Shown: positions 48,940-60,174 of the stretch, piece by piece
Layout of the letters: the number at the start of each line of letters is the position of its first letter
Position numbering within the stretch: position 1 is the first letter of the stretch
Assembly (NCBI GenBank): GCA_016648135.1
Contig: JADDOH010023132.1
Location: 1 to 64,000, forward strand
Direction: 5' to 3'
Source: Agrypnia vestita
Taxonomy: Eukaryota > Arthropoda > Insecta > Trichoptera > Phryganeidae
Length of the DNA stretch: 64,000 nt
Translations under genes and position numbers: made by a program
Notes under the pieces: generated by a model
What the model was told of the DNA's origin: nothing
Databases searched by the model: none
The model's input: the letters and a program-made list of their open reading frames with translations, nothing else

Positions 48940-49080
48940 TTAGCGCGGGACGACTGAGGCCTGTGCCGCCTGCGACGTCATTTGACCTAGTCGAGACCAC
49001 AGGCACTGAGCGAATAAGAGCCGCGTCGTCTAGGTCAAGTGACGTCACACGCTGGACCGTCGCATGAAACGAAATTATTT
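48940..49080. promoter_or_regulatory. inverted pair of CRE-like sites
   Basis: GACGTCATTTGACCTAG (about 48983) faces CTAGGTCAAGTGACGTC (about 49031) in a GC-rich stretch 1.4 kb upstream of painless. The second contains a full TGACGTCA. It may be an enhancer or proximal promoter element, or the core of a small palindromic transposon. Confidence 0.35.
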
Positions 49081-49656
49081 TCGCAACGCAACTTACAGTC
49101 CCACAACTATTTCATTTGTAGAGATATTTTAATGGTTCTTTCACAATTTTGTTACATTTTACTTAAATTTTTACAATAATTAAAAAAAAATGAAAACTTC
49201 TTCATTACGTGTTTGTTTAATGGACATGGTCGACCGAATTCTACGGTCGAACATAGCGAATTTCAATTTAAAGCAATAGAATAGGCAGACGAAACAGATC
49301 ACGTTTTGACACAAGACGGCGTCCCTAAATTCAACAAAGCGTAGATGAAACAAAATCATTCTTAATTTTCGCTGTTGTTGTTATTAGAAAGTTTAACTCT
49401 GACACATTTCCAAACACCCATAAGTTTCCGCTTGTTGGACGAGACTCAATTTATTAAGTAGGTACCTACCTAGCCGCCTAAATCAAGTTTTCCTTTATTG
49501 TGCACAGCCAATTGAGGACTTCCGGTCCGCATCCGCGGAAGATGGCCAGAGATAGTTGGCGCTTGCATAGTTCGTCAAACTAGTTTATTTATTTGTTACA
49601 GCCTAAGTAAACATGAACGCAAGTGAACAACGGTATGAGAACATAATAATGGTTAA

Positions 49657-49951
49657 CCTTTAAACTGCTAAATATATTTGACAATGGATACATCACATAG
49701 TAGGGTTAAGAATCTTGACTTAAAACGTCTATTAAAAGCTGGAAATTTTCGTCTCTATCGTTCACAAATAGTAGAACGATTTAGAATTGAAATTGAAAAT
49801 CGTATTTTATCCCATCTCTGCAGGGTCCAAAAGTGCGTGCAAACACGCTCATGGTTAAGCGTGACAAGGAAAGCTTTGCGTGTTAGCTCGCTCATGGTTT
49901 AGCGTGACGTTCAAATTTTGGCGAGTTAACACGCTCATAGCATTTAAAAGG
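49657..49951. mobile_element. piggyBac-like non-autonomous element
   Basis: TTAA on each side (49653-49656 and 49952-49955) and CC...GG termini (CCTTTAAACTGCTA and, inverted, CCTTTTAAATGCTA) are the signature of piggyBac-type insertion. Three subterminal copies of a CGCTCATrG word lie near the right end. A 74-codon frame at 49678-49902 is present but not recognised. Confidence 0.75.
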
Positions 49952-50449
49952 TTAAAGAGTTTCATACGATACTGGATTTCGTTAAGAGTAATAAATTCAA
50001 TAAATGTGGGATATAGAAACTGAGCCGCCACTATGATATTTTCGAAATTGAGATAAACATATTTGTAAGCGATTTTACAGCCAAAGCGAAGACTTCAAAT
50101 TTATACGATTTTGATAAATATTTCATTAAATATAATTGTTACTATTTGACTACAATAATTTTAAAACATGTCATCTTCATTTTTGCTAACTGCATTGGCG
50201 GTTTTGTTTCTATATTCAATGCTACCGTATCAAGTGCTGTACGAATTAAAGGCCAAATTTTAGCTGCAATAGAAAACAGCAAACGCAAAGAACGAATATG
50301 ATAATTTGTGCTATATTTTACGCTCCGTTGCTTGCCAACACGGGGAAGAGCGTTTATTTAAGCCACACAATTAAAGATACATACGATTCTAAAAACCAAG
50401 GCTTCCAGCACTAGCGTCAAGATTACTAAATGAAATTATTTTATTTCAG

Positions 50450-50461
50450 ATGAAACGCTAA
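50450..50461 (+). promoter_or_regulatory. minimal upstream ORF and splice acceptor before painless
   Basis: A pyrimidine-rich tract ending TTATTTCAG (AG at 50448-50449) is directly followed by ATG AAA CGC TAA, a three-codon upstream frame. The main start follows nine bases after its stop. If the acceptor is used, this ATG is the first in the exon and could reduce or tune initiation at the painless start. Confidence 0.5.
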
Positions 50462-50470
50462 GCTGGAGCA

Positions 50471-53341
50471 ATGAGTAAAGGCGAGTACGAGATGAAGGGG
50501 CGAGTCCTCAACCGGGGCAATTCCCTCTTCGCTCCGGATCCGCAGACACAGCTCTTGAATGCCATGCGTCAAAAGGACATGAGAGCATTCAAGAAACTCC
50601 TGCTGTCGAACACGGTCGAACCCGACCACTGCTACGACAATCCAGACTACAAGACCTGTCTGGATATCGCCTGCTCCGATCCCGGATACAGCGAATTCGT
50701 AAAACTGCTGCTGGAACAAAATGTAGACGTGAACAAAATCAACGAAGCCCACAGAAGAGCGCCCATACACTTCGCGGCAGAAACGGGGGACCCGGATACT
50801 ATGCGAGTGCTTCTGGAGGATCCGAACATCAAAGTCAACGCCATGAGCAAGGGGAACACCGCGCTCCACCTAGCCATCAAACACATTGAGGACGTCGACG
50901 AAGATAGGGAACGAGTCATACAGCAATATGAAGAAATCGTTGAACTCCTACTCAAAGCAAATTCTGACGTGAACATACCGGATATAAAATGTCTAACTCC
51001 CATCTATTCAGCGGCCAAGCAAGGACTGGAAAGGATAGTACAGCTGATTATCGAATACTCGAAGAATCCAGTCGATCTGGATTCGTACAAGGATAGAAAA
51101 CAAAATAGCGCGAGAACAATAATCCAACAGTCTTTCCCGTACCTCCTAGAGAGACTACCGTCGAAAGACGAACACAAAGAAATCGTAGATGTTCACAAAT
51201 TATTCGCCCACCTGAGTAGTCATGACGAAGAACGGTTCATTGCAGATTTTAATAAAATCAAAAGGAATAAGGATTTGCCCAAGATTCTATCAGACAACAA
51301 TGGCTTGTATACGTTACTTCAATTCGCTTGCGTCAAGGGAATGGACGAAGCGGTGCGCGTTTTACTGGAAAGTGGATCAGATCCCAATTTATCAGCGCCA
51401 GGGGGCAGTCCGAGACCCGTCGCGTTGGCTTGTTCAAATGGATATCACAAGGTGCTCAAATTACTCGCAGCCAACGAATCTACATCATTTGAACCTATCA
51501 ACGGAGACTCCTTGCTACAGATTGTTATTAAAGAAGCCAGACATAAAATAGAAGAGCCTAAAAGTGATTACAAAGAATGCCTAAATATTTTGCTCGAAAA
51601 TCCAATTGCGAATACAGATGTTAATCACCTAGACATCAAGGAAAACACAGCACTTCACTATGCAACGAGAAGCGGAGACCAAGAAGCAGTCATGGCTTTA
51701 CTGAAGAAAGGCGCTTGCATCGGTCTCAGGAATAGATTTAATGAACCTCCACTCGCTGACATGTCCGCTAAAACGTTAGAATCCTACTTAGACGATTGTT
51801 TGACAGCAAATAGCGAAAGACCCAATGATGAAGATTACGAAATACAATTTAACTACAGTTTTCTAGTACCTCCTAGTAATAGTCCCAGACACGAAGTAAA
51901 AATACCTCTCATGGATGATTCGGATGTGTCGATTAGTTCGAACGATTGCTTTCTGGCTCCCGAAACTGATGCCCTGCTATACATGACACGTTGCTCCGAA
52001 TTAAAACCACTTCTCAAACATCCCGTTATAACAAGCTTTCTTTATTTAAAATGGCAACGTATAAGTTGCCTATTTTATGCAAACATTACATTTTACGCAG
52101 TGTTCTGCCTGTCACTCATACTGTACATACTGCTAGGGTATGGAGGACCAGCAGAAAAAAGCCAACACATACTAGCCATCGCTTATATAACTAGAATCCT
52201 GACAATCGTAGGACTGTTGTTGCTGATTGTAAGGGAAGGCTTACAAATTGTAGTATCACCCAAGGTATACTTTAAGAGTATTGAAAATTGGTTGGAAATA
52301 TGTTTGATTTTGATAACAGCTACAATAGTGTTCAAAGATAGCACGAGTGAACATTCCAAGCAACAATTGTCTGCCATCGCAATATTGCTCGCATCTGCTG
52401 AATTTGTATTATTAATTGGGCAATTCCCTTACTTGTCGACCAACATAGTGATGCTCAAAACGGTATCATGGAACTTCTTTAAATTTTTATTGTGGTATTG
52501 CATTTTAATCATTGCATTTTCACTAAGCTTCTACACCTTGTTTAGAACAGTTGAAAAGGATGATTCGACTGATGAGTCTGTTCCATTTGATCCCAATAAG
52601 GCTGCGGGAGCCGATGATGAGGAACCAAACTTCTTCCTTGATCCTGGTATATCACTTTTTAAAACGATTGTAATGTTGACAGGTGAATTTGATGCTGGAT
52701 CCATTAATTTTGAAGCTTTTCCTATTACGAGTCATATCATTTTTGTAATTTTTGTGTTCATGATACCCATTGTGTTATTCAACCTACTTAACGGTTTAGC
52801 AGTTAGCGACACGCAAGCGATAAAAGCAAATGCCGAGCTTGTCGGACACATTTCCAGAATAAAATTAATATCTTACTTCGAAAGTGTGATTTTGGGCGAT
52901 ACGAGTCCATACAAAAATGCAGTTTCAAATATGCAAAATGCTTGCTGCTGGCTGCCTGGCAATAACTGCGCAAGATCAAGCTTGATCTGCATAAAGCCAT
53001 TGGCACGAAGAGTTTGCTTGTTTCCGAATTTCTTGCCGATGGCACAGATAGGTGTCAAAGTTAATCAGATGTCTCGCGTCGTGGTGCACACGACTGACCG
53101 CTTAAGGAAAAAGCAAGAGACAGATGATGACAATCCACAAATGACTTGGTGTTGCTTGGCGCAATGTAACGAAACCTTAATGGACAGAAAAGTAGTGAAG
53201 GCCGCTAAGATGCTGATAACCGAAAGGGAAGAGGGAGGGAATGAGATGAAACAAATTAAGGATAAGTTAATTCATTATGAAAAAAAATTGGAAAGTTTTG
53301 AAAAATTACTCGAACAAATTTACAATTCAGTAAAAAATTAA
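50471..53341 (+). CDS. pain: painless, TRPA-type cation channel
   Basis: The 956-residue protein is a TRPA subfamily cation channel of the painless group. In Drosophila, painless serves noxious heat and mechanical sensing in sensory neurons. Ankyrin repeats fill about residues 30-420 (APIHFAAETG, GNTALHLAI, TPIYSAAKQG and ENTALHYATRSG are readable repeat cores). Six membrane segments lie at about 528-555, 565-592, 605-622, 632-655, 669-692 and 756-783. The pore region at about 721-745 contains TIVMLTGEFDAGSI, as in Drosophila painless. The C-terminus has a WCCLAQC motif and a charged, probably coiled-coil end (about 926-956). Length fits Drosophila painless (about 913). The coding region is one exon. 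The gene is nested, antisense, in the largest GCP2 intron. A second in-frame Met occurs at residue 8. Confidence 0.97.
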   Translation: MSKGEYEMKGRVLNRGNSLFAPDPQTQLLNAMRQKDMRAFKKLLLSNTVEPDHCYDNPDYKTCLDIACSDPGYSEFVKLLLEQNVDVNKINEAHRRAPIHFAAETGDPDTMRVLLEDPNIKVNAMSKGNTALHLAIKHIEDVDEDRERVIQQYEEIVELLLKANSDVNIPDIKCLTPIYSAAKQGLERIVQLIIEYSKNPVDLDSYKDRKQNSARTIIQQSFPYLLERLPSKDEHKEIVDVHKLFAHLSSHDEERFIADFNKIKRNKDLPKILSDNNGLYTLLQFACVKGMDEAVRVLLESGSDPNLSAPGGSPRPVALACSNGYHKVLKLLAANESTSFEPINGDSLLQIVIKEARHKIEEPKSDYKECLNILLENPIANTDVNHLDIKENTALHYATRSGDQEAVMALLKKGACIGLRNRFNEPPLADMSAKTLESYLDDCLTANSERPNDEDYEIQFNYSFLVPPSNSPRHEVKIPLMDDSDVSISSNDCFLAPETDALLYMTRCSELKPLLKHPVITSFLYLKWQRISCLFYANITFYAVFCLSLILYILLGYGGPAEKSQHILAIAYITRILTIVGLLLLIVREGLQIVVSPKVYFKSIENWLEICLILITATIVFKDSTSEHSKQQLSAIAILLASAEFVLLIGQFPYLSTNIVMLKTVSWNFFKFLLWYCILIIAFSLSFYTLFRTVEKDDSTDESVPFDPNKAAGADDEEPNFFLDPGISLFKTIVMLTGEFDAGSINFEAFPITSHIIFVIFVFMIPIVLFNLLNGLAVSDTQAIKANAELVGHISRIKLISYFESVILGDTSPYKNAVSNMQNACCWLPGNNCARSSLICIKPLARRVCLFPNFLPMAQIGVKVNQMSRVVVHTTDRLRKKQETDDDNPQMTWCCLAQCNETLMDRKVVKAAKMLITEREEGGNEMKQIKDKLIHYEKKLESFEKLLEQIYNSVKN

Positions 53342-53423
53342 TAAATCTCATACAAATATACTCAATATTATTAACAACCTATGTATTTTATATCGTTCAA
53401 TATTTGGAAGGCTATATTATCGA

Positions 53424-53429
53424 AATAAA
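53424..53429 (+). terminator. painless polyadenylation signal
   Basis: AATAAA lies 83 bases after the painless stop codon, the first canonical signal beyond the stop. AT-rich sequence follows. Confidence 0.6.
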
Positions 53430-53985
53430 GATAAAAATATTTAGTGACATGAAATATAATGTTGTGTTCATTTCTGCCTTGATATACTTAATATTGATAT
53501 ATGTTGTCATTTTGAGCGGTAAAATTTAATTTCTTGGTGGAACACTATTGACTACTGATCGTCAAATCGGAAAATATAATTATTTTATTTGTAAACTTTA
53601 AAGATTAAAAAAAAAATTTGAGAGCCCAGTTATTGAGTTTAAAGGGGAATTCCTGAATATAAAAATCCACTTGACTCTAAAACGGGAGCAAAAACTACCC
53701 AACTACGATAACATAGGTCTTCTACTCATAAATTACATTTTTTTCAGCACCCCTAGGTTTAGCTTGGTAAGGTGTGCAGAAGAACATCCAATACTGATTC
53801 CTTTAAACCTGGCATAGTATGTATACAGATATTATTAGCATCTCTATATGTATTGTGTGTTCTATCTTTTACAAGTTTTCCGACACCATGTACTGTAGAC
53901 TATTATTCACATTAAGCCAATTGAATCCTTACGTGAAAACTAGTAAGCGCTTTTAAGGTCCGATTACATATTTTTAGTTTTGCCT
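53430..53985. other. no recognisable feature
   Basis: AT-rich DNA downstream of painless. Nothing further supported. Confidence 0.4.
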
Positions 53986-53989
53986 AAAT

Positions 53990-54185
53990 TTTTTTTATTG
54001 CAACACTACAACAAGCAATTAGACTCACTTATTGCATTGAAACGCAGCACAAAAACACTCAGGCTTATGAAAATCACATGGATTTATTGGAACCTCACCA
54101 GGAATCGACCCTGGAACCCCCAGATTGAGACAATGAGGAGCCACCTATGATTTACGTGTTGGTGAGATTATTAAGTAAAACTCTT
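53990..54185 (-). repeat. tRNA-like SINE, third family
   Basis: On the minus strand, GGTGGCTCCTCATTGTCTC (A-box region) is followed by a B-box-like GGTTCCAGGGTCGATTCC. A non-tRNA body (TCCATGTGATTTTCATAAGC) then follows. It is a single copy in the window, so the SINE call rests on the promoter boxes alone. Confidence 0.45.
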
Positions 54186-54227
54186 AATGAGGCAGAATTC
54201 TGTTGATTTGATTGATAACATGCTGAC

Positions 54228-54798
54228 TAGAGCCTCCAAATATTCGTGATTCCAACTATTTGAATATTGAATAGTTAATGATAATATATTCAAATATATT
54301 CGTAAAATTTATAAGAAAGGAATAATTTACTTCGGATGATAAATACATTCTATATATTTAAAAAAAAACACAATAATTGTAGTATGTTATAAAAAAAAAC
54401 ATTAAAAAAATATTTGTATATAACTTGTTGTTTGTCGGCTCAAAATTTTATGAAAGCTTAATACTAAAGAATAATAGAAAGCCGACTCCATCGATGACAA
54501 AACAAAGTGTGTTAACCGTAAGTGCTTATTGTAATAAAACCATAAAGATGAGCATAAGACTTTAAAGAAAAAAGGCAAATGCAAAAGATGTCCGAAAATT
54601 TAAGGCGTTTACATCTTTGATGTCCGACTTCCATATAGCCGAAAATGCTTGCATATGACTTCCAGGGTTTGTAAACCTTTGTTCGTTTAGAAAAATATTA
54701 AAATATAAATATGAGCGAATACTTTTTAAAGTATTTGAATAATGAATACTTAACAGGCGAATATATTCGAGGTTCGAATATTCGGATTGGAGGCTCTA
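54228..54798. mobile_element. hAT-type non-autonomous element with perfect 8-bp TSD
   Basis: It begins TAGAGCCTCC and ends GGAGGCTCTA. ATGCTGAC lies directly on both sides (54220-54227 and 54799-54806). The subterminal zones carry repeated AATATTCG and ATTCAAATA words. No transposase frame is present. Assigned to hAT by the 8-bp duplication and TAGrG-type end. Confidence 0.85.
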
Positions 54799-54839
54799 AT
54801 GCTGACATTAACCTTTCTGTTATATGTTGTTATATAAGA

Positions 54840-55030
54840 AGTAGCTCGTTGGTCTTCTGGTTAGAACGCTCGCTTAGTGATCCAAAGGTCGCGGGTTCGA
54901 AACTCACTCTAGAATAGCAAGTTAATCCTATTTTCATAGCACAAGTTTAGTTTGAAATATAAATATAAATAAATCATAAGCTTAGTTTGAAAATAGTAAA
55001 AATATTATAAAGAATACTCTATTTAAAAAA
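54840..55030 (+). repeat. tRNA-derived SINE, family 1 copy c
   Basis: TAGCTCGTTGGTCTTCTGG (A-box region), GGGTTCGAAACTC (B box), AGCAAGTTAATCC and TTTTCATAGCACAAG, then two passes of the AGTTTGAAA word and an A-rich tail. The B box is the best preserved of the three copies. It sits 30 bp from the hAT-type element. Confidence 0.78.
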
Positions 55031-55213
55031 AAAATCCTTAAGAATTTGTACACCCTAATGCGGAGTACAGCAGGGCGATGGCCATGAGTGAATGCAAAAA
55101 AAAAATTTACTGATGTTTCGAGTTTATCTTGTCACTTTGAATTGGTATTTGGTTCATATTTTTTTCTCAATATGAGTATTTTAAAATGAACAATGTTTAC
55201 CATAAGGACCTAC

Positions 55214-55382
55214 CTTATTGAGGCCTGCCGTGAAGTTTGACCAGTTGGGCTCAATGACCTCCACGCACATGTAGTACTGAAGGTTCTGCAGACAGCTCAA
55301 CATTCTCTGACGAAGGGCGAAGGCTGCTCCATACTGCCGGGCTTCGCTAAAACGTTTGGCCACCTTGTTGCACAACCAAACT
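55214..55382 (-). CDS. Grip84: GCP2 internal exon
   Basis: The acceptor ATTTCAG precedes 55382 and the donor AAG|GTAGGT follows 55214. The exon completes the Arg codon of the previous exon and encodes VWLCNKVAKRFSEARQYGAA, then FALRQRMLSCLQNLQYYMCV and EVIEPNW. This is the core of the GCP2 C-terminal domain (human LRQRMLNFVQNIQYYMMFEV, from memory). It ends in phase 0. The next exon is 43.6 kb away, with painless between. Confidence 0.95.
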
Positions 55383-56094
55383 CTGAAATTATAATAAATG
55401 TAAAATTGAAAAAAAAATCAAATCAATTAAACAATGTTATTTAATTATTTGAAACTTATCACTTTAGAAACTATATTTCAGCAGTTTTTATAAAGAACTG
55501 CTTTATTGTAACACCGAGATTATGTATTTTTTTAAAGCTAAACAAAAATCTGTTTACTAAAAGTTATTCTTTAATGGAGGTGGAGATTATGAATAGCTGC
55601 TAACTTAATAAATAAAGGAAATTTTAAGTACAATCACTCCTCAGTCAACGACAAACGAAAACTTACATTTACGACTTACATTTAACGAAAACTTACATTT
55701 ACGACTGTTTCGTATGCTTACCATACCAAGTCTATGCTGCCAGTACGAGAACCATAAATTATTCTTGTTCCATCATAGTCAACAGGGTAGATACGTAATG
55801 TATTATGAAGTGTCCCAACATCTACCTCTATATCAAATTATATTGATGACATCAGGGAGCATCCTCTCCCTTGCTTTACAGTGCGTGTTACCCATAACCA
55901 CTCAGTAAGTTAGTGTTCACCACGTCAATCTATTTCAAATCTTTCGCTAAAATAAAATACTAAGATGCTCATTTGCATACCAATTCACTTTATGACCAAG
56001 TTGGTGGAGTGGAACCTGGACGTTGAGCAAGGACTGGCTGTAGATGTTCATTTTAGTAAATAATGTGTGTTGTGTGCAAAATTGCACTTTGAAA

Positions 56095-56790
56095 ATAAAT
56101 TCACTTACTTACCATCACACCATTTCTCCGCATGGATATACAGAAAGAATGGAGCACCACGCTCTTCTGTCCTGACACACGACCCTCGCGTCATTCACAA
56201 TCATACATCTTCGCATGCAAGCTCAATGATTGTCGAGGCTCCTAACAGGACCATCTTCCAGTATCTGATGAATCTAGTTATGCTACGTTTTCCGTGGTCG
56301 CCCTCAATACTTTCGTCATATATCTTTACCATTCTTTCCTCATTCATTCACTCAACATGCCCAAAACACCTGAGTGACCTTTTTTTATTTCTATTAACTA
56401 TGTATGTTAAGATCAGTTGTACATTCTTTCTTAATTTGTTTATTCTTTACTCTATCATAAATGGATTTACCACACATACATATAAGTGATCTTATTTCCA
56501 CTGCATTTTGTTTACTTTTGTTCCTTTTCTGCCAATTCCAGGCTTCTCTTCACCAGTGAAGGTACCAGAATTTCATTGTGTACCGCTGGTCTTCTCTAGG
56601 TAGACATGTTTCTATAGAAATTATTGCATTTAATGCACCGTTCTCCTTATTCCCTGCAGTCACCCTCCTCTTGATATTCTTTTCAGCCTTCCCTCATCTA
56701 TTTGTTCCAGACATTCATTGCCTACTAGTATTTCGTACATATTACTTTCCTCCTCTTTGGATACTATCATTTTTGACTAGTTAAAATTCA
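56095..56790 (-). mobile_element. LINE copy of the same family as 36701-37166
   Basis: The minus-strand broken frames include FGHVE, DARVVCQDRRAWCSIL and YPCGEMV before a stop, closely matching the C-terminus of the copy in the pogo-like element (EAKVVCQDRRVWCSILSAYP). It ends in a GATGGTAAGTAAGTG tail near 56095. It is full of stops and frameshifts. The 5' limit, near 56790, is uncertain. Confidence 0.7.
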
Positions 56791-56799
56791 AAATAAGGT

Positions 56800-58390
56800 C
56801 ACTTGAAACATAAATCAGAATCAATATTTTGTTTAAATTCAGAATAATAAGAATTGAGTCACGTGATGCGCATCATCGACATCCCTCACTCAATTTATTT
56901 ACGTTAAGATTTTATTTATTCAAAAATAAGCATTTATCATAAATATTATTTATGTTTATGGGAAACTAATATTATTAAATATCAGATAATACATAAATAT
57001 CAAATGGGGACAAGGACCATTTTACTAAATACTACTTCCAAACAAATTACATAAATGGATTTTTGCACAATAATAAAGAGAAAGATCAGATCTAACTGGT
57101 AAAATGAAGAAGAGAAAAAATATAATAAGTTTAAAATAAGTATGTAGGCAAACATTTGCATAAACCTATACACATATAGTGCTGTTTCAGATGAGGCGGT
57201 TGAACCTAACAGTATGAAGTAATATGTATTTCCATGTCGAGGTGTATGGAGATACATATCACTATTCAAATGAAACCGCGCGGTTTAGAAACCGAGTCGC
57301 TGCTGCAGAGTGACCATCAAGAATCTCAGTTTCAGAGCAGTTCCTAATCTTTTGGATGTCAACTGAAAGCACCATGGACCGCTTCGACACTGATTTTTCC
57401 ACTTGTTATATTTTCTGTTATATTTATATTTAATAAGTAGAATAATATTGTTGAAAGTGTTTATGGACGTTCGAAAATACTTAAAAAATTTCAGTTCATA
57501 TTGTCTCAGTTTAGGATAAAGGGCAAAAAAATGCCCGTGTGTGTAGGCCTGTCTCTTAATTTTGTAAAGGATGCATCCAATACTGCCTTTTTGTTCGCGT
57601 CATTCTTTGAGAGAAGCAATAGACATGTTGGCTCCTTTAAACTAAACTCGAGAAGCAGCTAACACAGCACTAAAACCGTGCCGTTGCCGCCGCCGTGTGT
57701 ATACTCACGTCAAACTGTTCGGGTTCTGTAACCACGCAGTTAACAGCCCTTTGTGAATTAGTACTTATACATATACACTTATACATAAAAAGTTGTTTTA
57801 GATATTATACTGAAATGAGTCTCTGAGACTTTTAACATCATGGATTGATGAATTGAAGAGATTCAAGTTGTCGAACTTAGTATTGAACATAAACATTGAA
57901 GAGTGATATATAAAGGATTTTTCTATATGTACATAAGTATTTTAAACATAGAGCTCTTATGCACCTGGTAAATGATACTGCAAACATACTTCCAGGGTTT
58001 AAGCTCTGGCAAGTGAAAAAAGCCTGTGATTCACTTTACAGCGGTGTCCGGAATACAACCTGCCGTATTCATGTTACTGTATCATAAATTCGGATTTACA
58101 TTTCCCTTTCTCGTTATGTGTAATTGTTTTATTTATGCTGTGCGTGTTTTTTCTTTGTTGCATAAAGAGATTACACAAAGATATAATTACTAACACCCTT
58201 TTGGCTTTCTACCCTCGATGTAATAAAAACACATTTTAATTTCAAATATTAGATACTTCATACATCTTGTAGACCAGTTTGATTTTTTCACTTTCGTCAT
58301 ACTCGCTGATCCACCCATCACGTAGCTTTGGGATATTACTGTATATATTTAAAAAAAATATATATATATTTTGTAAGGTGGATCTGGGAT
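56800..58390. other. GCP2 intron sequence without a recognised exon
   Basis: AT-rich. The region lies inside the painless-hosting neighbourhood but in the 8.2-kb GCP2 intron. No element end was recognised. Confidence 0.4.
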
Positions 58391-58394
58391 ACAG

Positions 58395-60170
58395 TCGCCC
58401 GTATTCCGTATTACGAAAATAGCAATATCGGAATCAAAGATCTTTATCCAAACACTTAATAGACGAAAATAAAAATAAAAAATGAACGAGATGTAGGTAT
58501 ACATCAGTGGTGTGGTCAGAGGGAGAAAGAAGTACATAACAGTTATCCATCGAATGTCAAATATAAAAACATTTCAAAAACTCTTTCTATGGTTCAACGT
58601 AACAATGACAATTTTGGCAATATAATAATAATAATCAGGATGCTGTGGGAGAAAAAATTAATGAGTACATATGAAATAATATTTTTTCTATAAGCTTTAT
58701 ATACAGCATTAGTACTTATTTGATGTAATTTTAGTTGAAACATGAGAATTGTGAGGTTACATTTCGACTGCCCCAACGAACGAGGCAGTAACTCAATATT
58801 TTAAGTATTTGAGTTAGTACCATTTTTAGGTTTAGGCCATGATTGCCTACCTACAGAAAAGACAGCAGTATCTCAAATGCAATATTTAATAGAATAGAAT
58901 GAATTTTTCAAAACTAGTAAATCAGTTAACCATTTTTCTTCCATGTAATAACAAAGTAGGTATGAATGTAAATTATAATAAAATATCTCAATTACTAGTA
59001 AGATCGTCTTAAATATTACCTACACTCACAAAACAAAATTTGAGAAGACTCAAAAAAGAATTAGAAATCCAGTTCGAAAAAATAAAAAAATAAATAAAAA
59101 AGAATAAAAGTGTCCCCCTGAATAATCGATTTATTTGAGTTACTGCCTCGTTCATTGGGGCAGTCGATTTGTGGAAGAGCGAAGCTGTCGAGTCCAGACG
59201 TCTCGTTTATTTTTATTTTTGCCTATTAACTTGTTGAGGGCCCTAAAAATTTCACTCAAAATATAGGTTAATGCCAGAGATTTTCGTTTTTTTTTGTGAT
59301 TTTTATTTATATTAAAAAAAAAACACACACACATTCATATTATTTTATCATAAGTGTCGAAATGCAATGATTTTTTTATCGTTTAAGCAAAAAAAAATTC
59401 TTTTTTTGAATTCCGATAAAGTTGCCAGCGCAACATTTTCCGAAAAATAATAATTATTTTTTATTTGTTTATTAGAGACAACACTACTATTATTATTTGA
59501 TGCCTACCTAATAATCTTCTTCTGTGTGGTATATTTTGTTGCACGACACGGCACACGACGGGACATCGCACTCATAACACATTAATATGATACACTTTCA
59601 CACACACACATATTTCAAATAAACGCAACAAAATTGCGTGTATTTTTGTTAATAAATCACTTTGGTATTCAATTGAATCATAAACCAACAAAAACTGACA
59701 AATATCGCAAAACATATCGTATATATTTGTGTATACGTGTACAAATAAATCGAAAATCAAAAAAAATTAATCATATTTCTCGCGCACATTGCGCGTGACC
59801 TTGACGACGGAATATTTGAATTTCGATTGCGCAACACGCGATCGGGGCGCCATCTACAACTACTCTATACGATTTTGACGGCAGAAAAACTTCTTTTTGA
59901 TTGTTGTTTTACAATATAATCAGTGATGTTATTGAGTTGAAAATGGAACGACAGGTAACCACAGGATTTCTCTACTGGGAAAAAATCACATTTTTCAAAT
60001 TCGATACGCGGCCGTCAAGAAATAATTAATTACATTCTGGACGCACCGGTGCGTCCTGGCCCCTGGGAACAGTCGCGCTAGGGCGCACGGGTGCGGCCTG
60101 GCCCCAAAGGCTTTAAGTGTTGGAATAAAGATCTTACATCCCAATATTGCAATTTTCAGAATACGGGCGA
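58395..60170. mobile_element. TIR element, TCGGCCGTATT family copy b, with a nested element
   Basis: Ends TCGCCCGTATTCCG and, inverted, TCGCCCGTATTCTG. Each is followed by an AAAATAGCAATAT-type word and AAGATCTTTATyCCAACACTT. It is collinear with copy a (23209-23723) for about 400 bp on the left, then carries a nested 396-bp element and about 900 bp not present in copy a. The right part includes two related GC-rich words, GCACCGGTGCGTCCTGGCCCC-like, at 60040-60105. Confidence 0.7.
58768..59163. mobile_element. nested TIR element with TCGA duplication
   Basis: Ends CTGCCCCAACGAACGAGGC and, inverted, CTGCCCCAATGAACGAGGC, both continuing AGTAACTCAA. TCGA is duplicated at 58764-58767 and 59164-59167. 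The AT-rich interior has no frame. It interrupts the element at 58395-60170. Confidence 0.8.
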
Positions 60171-60174
60171 GTGG

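Noticed and set aside
50441..51003. Minus-strand frames of 142 and 118 codons opposite painless
   Set aside because: They are shadows of the painless coding strand.
54840..54925. tRNA gene in the SINE head
   Set aside because: Two further copies with the same non-tRNA body show it is a SINE, not a functional tRNA.
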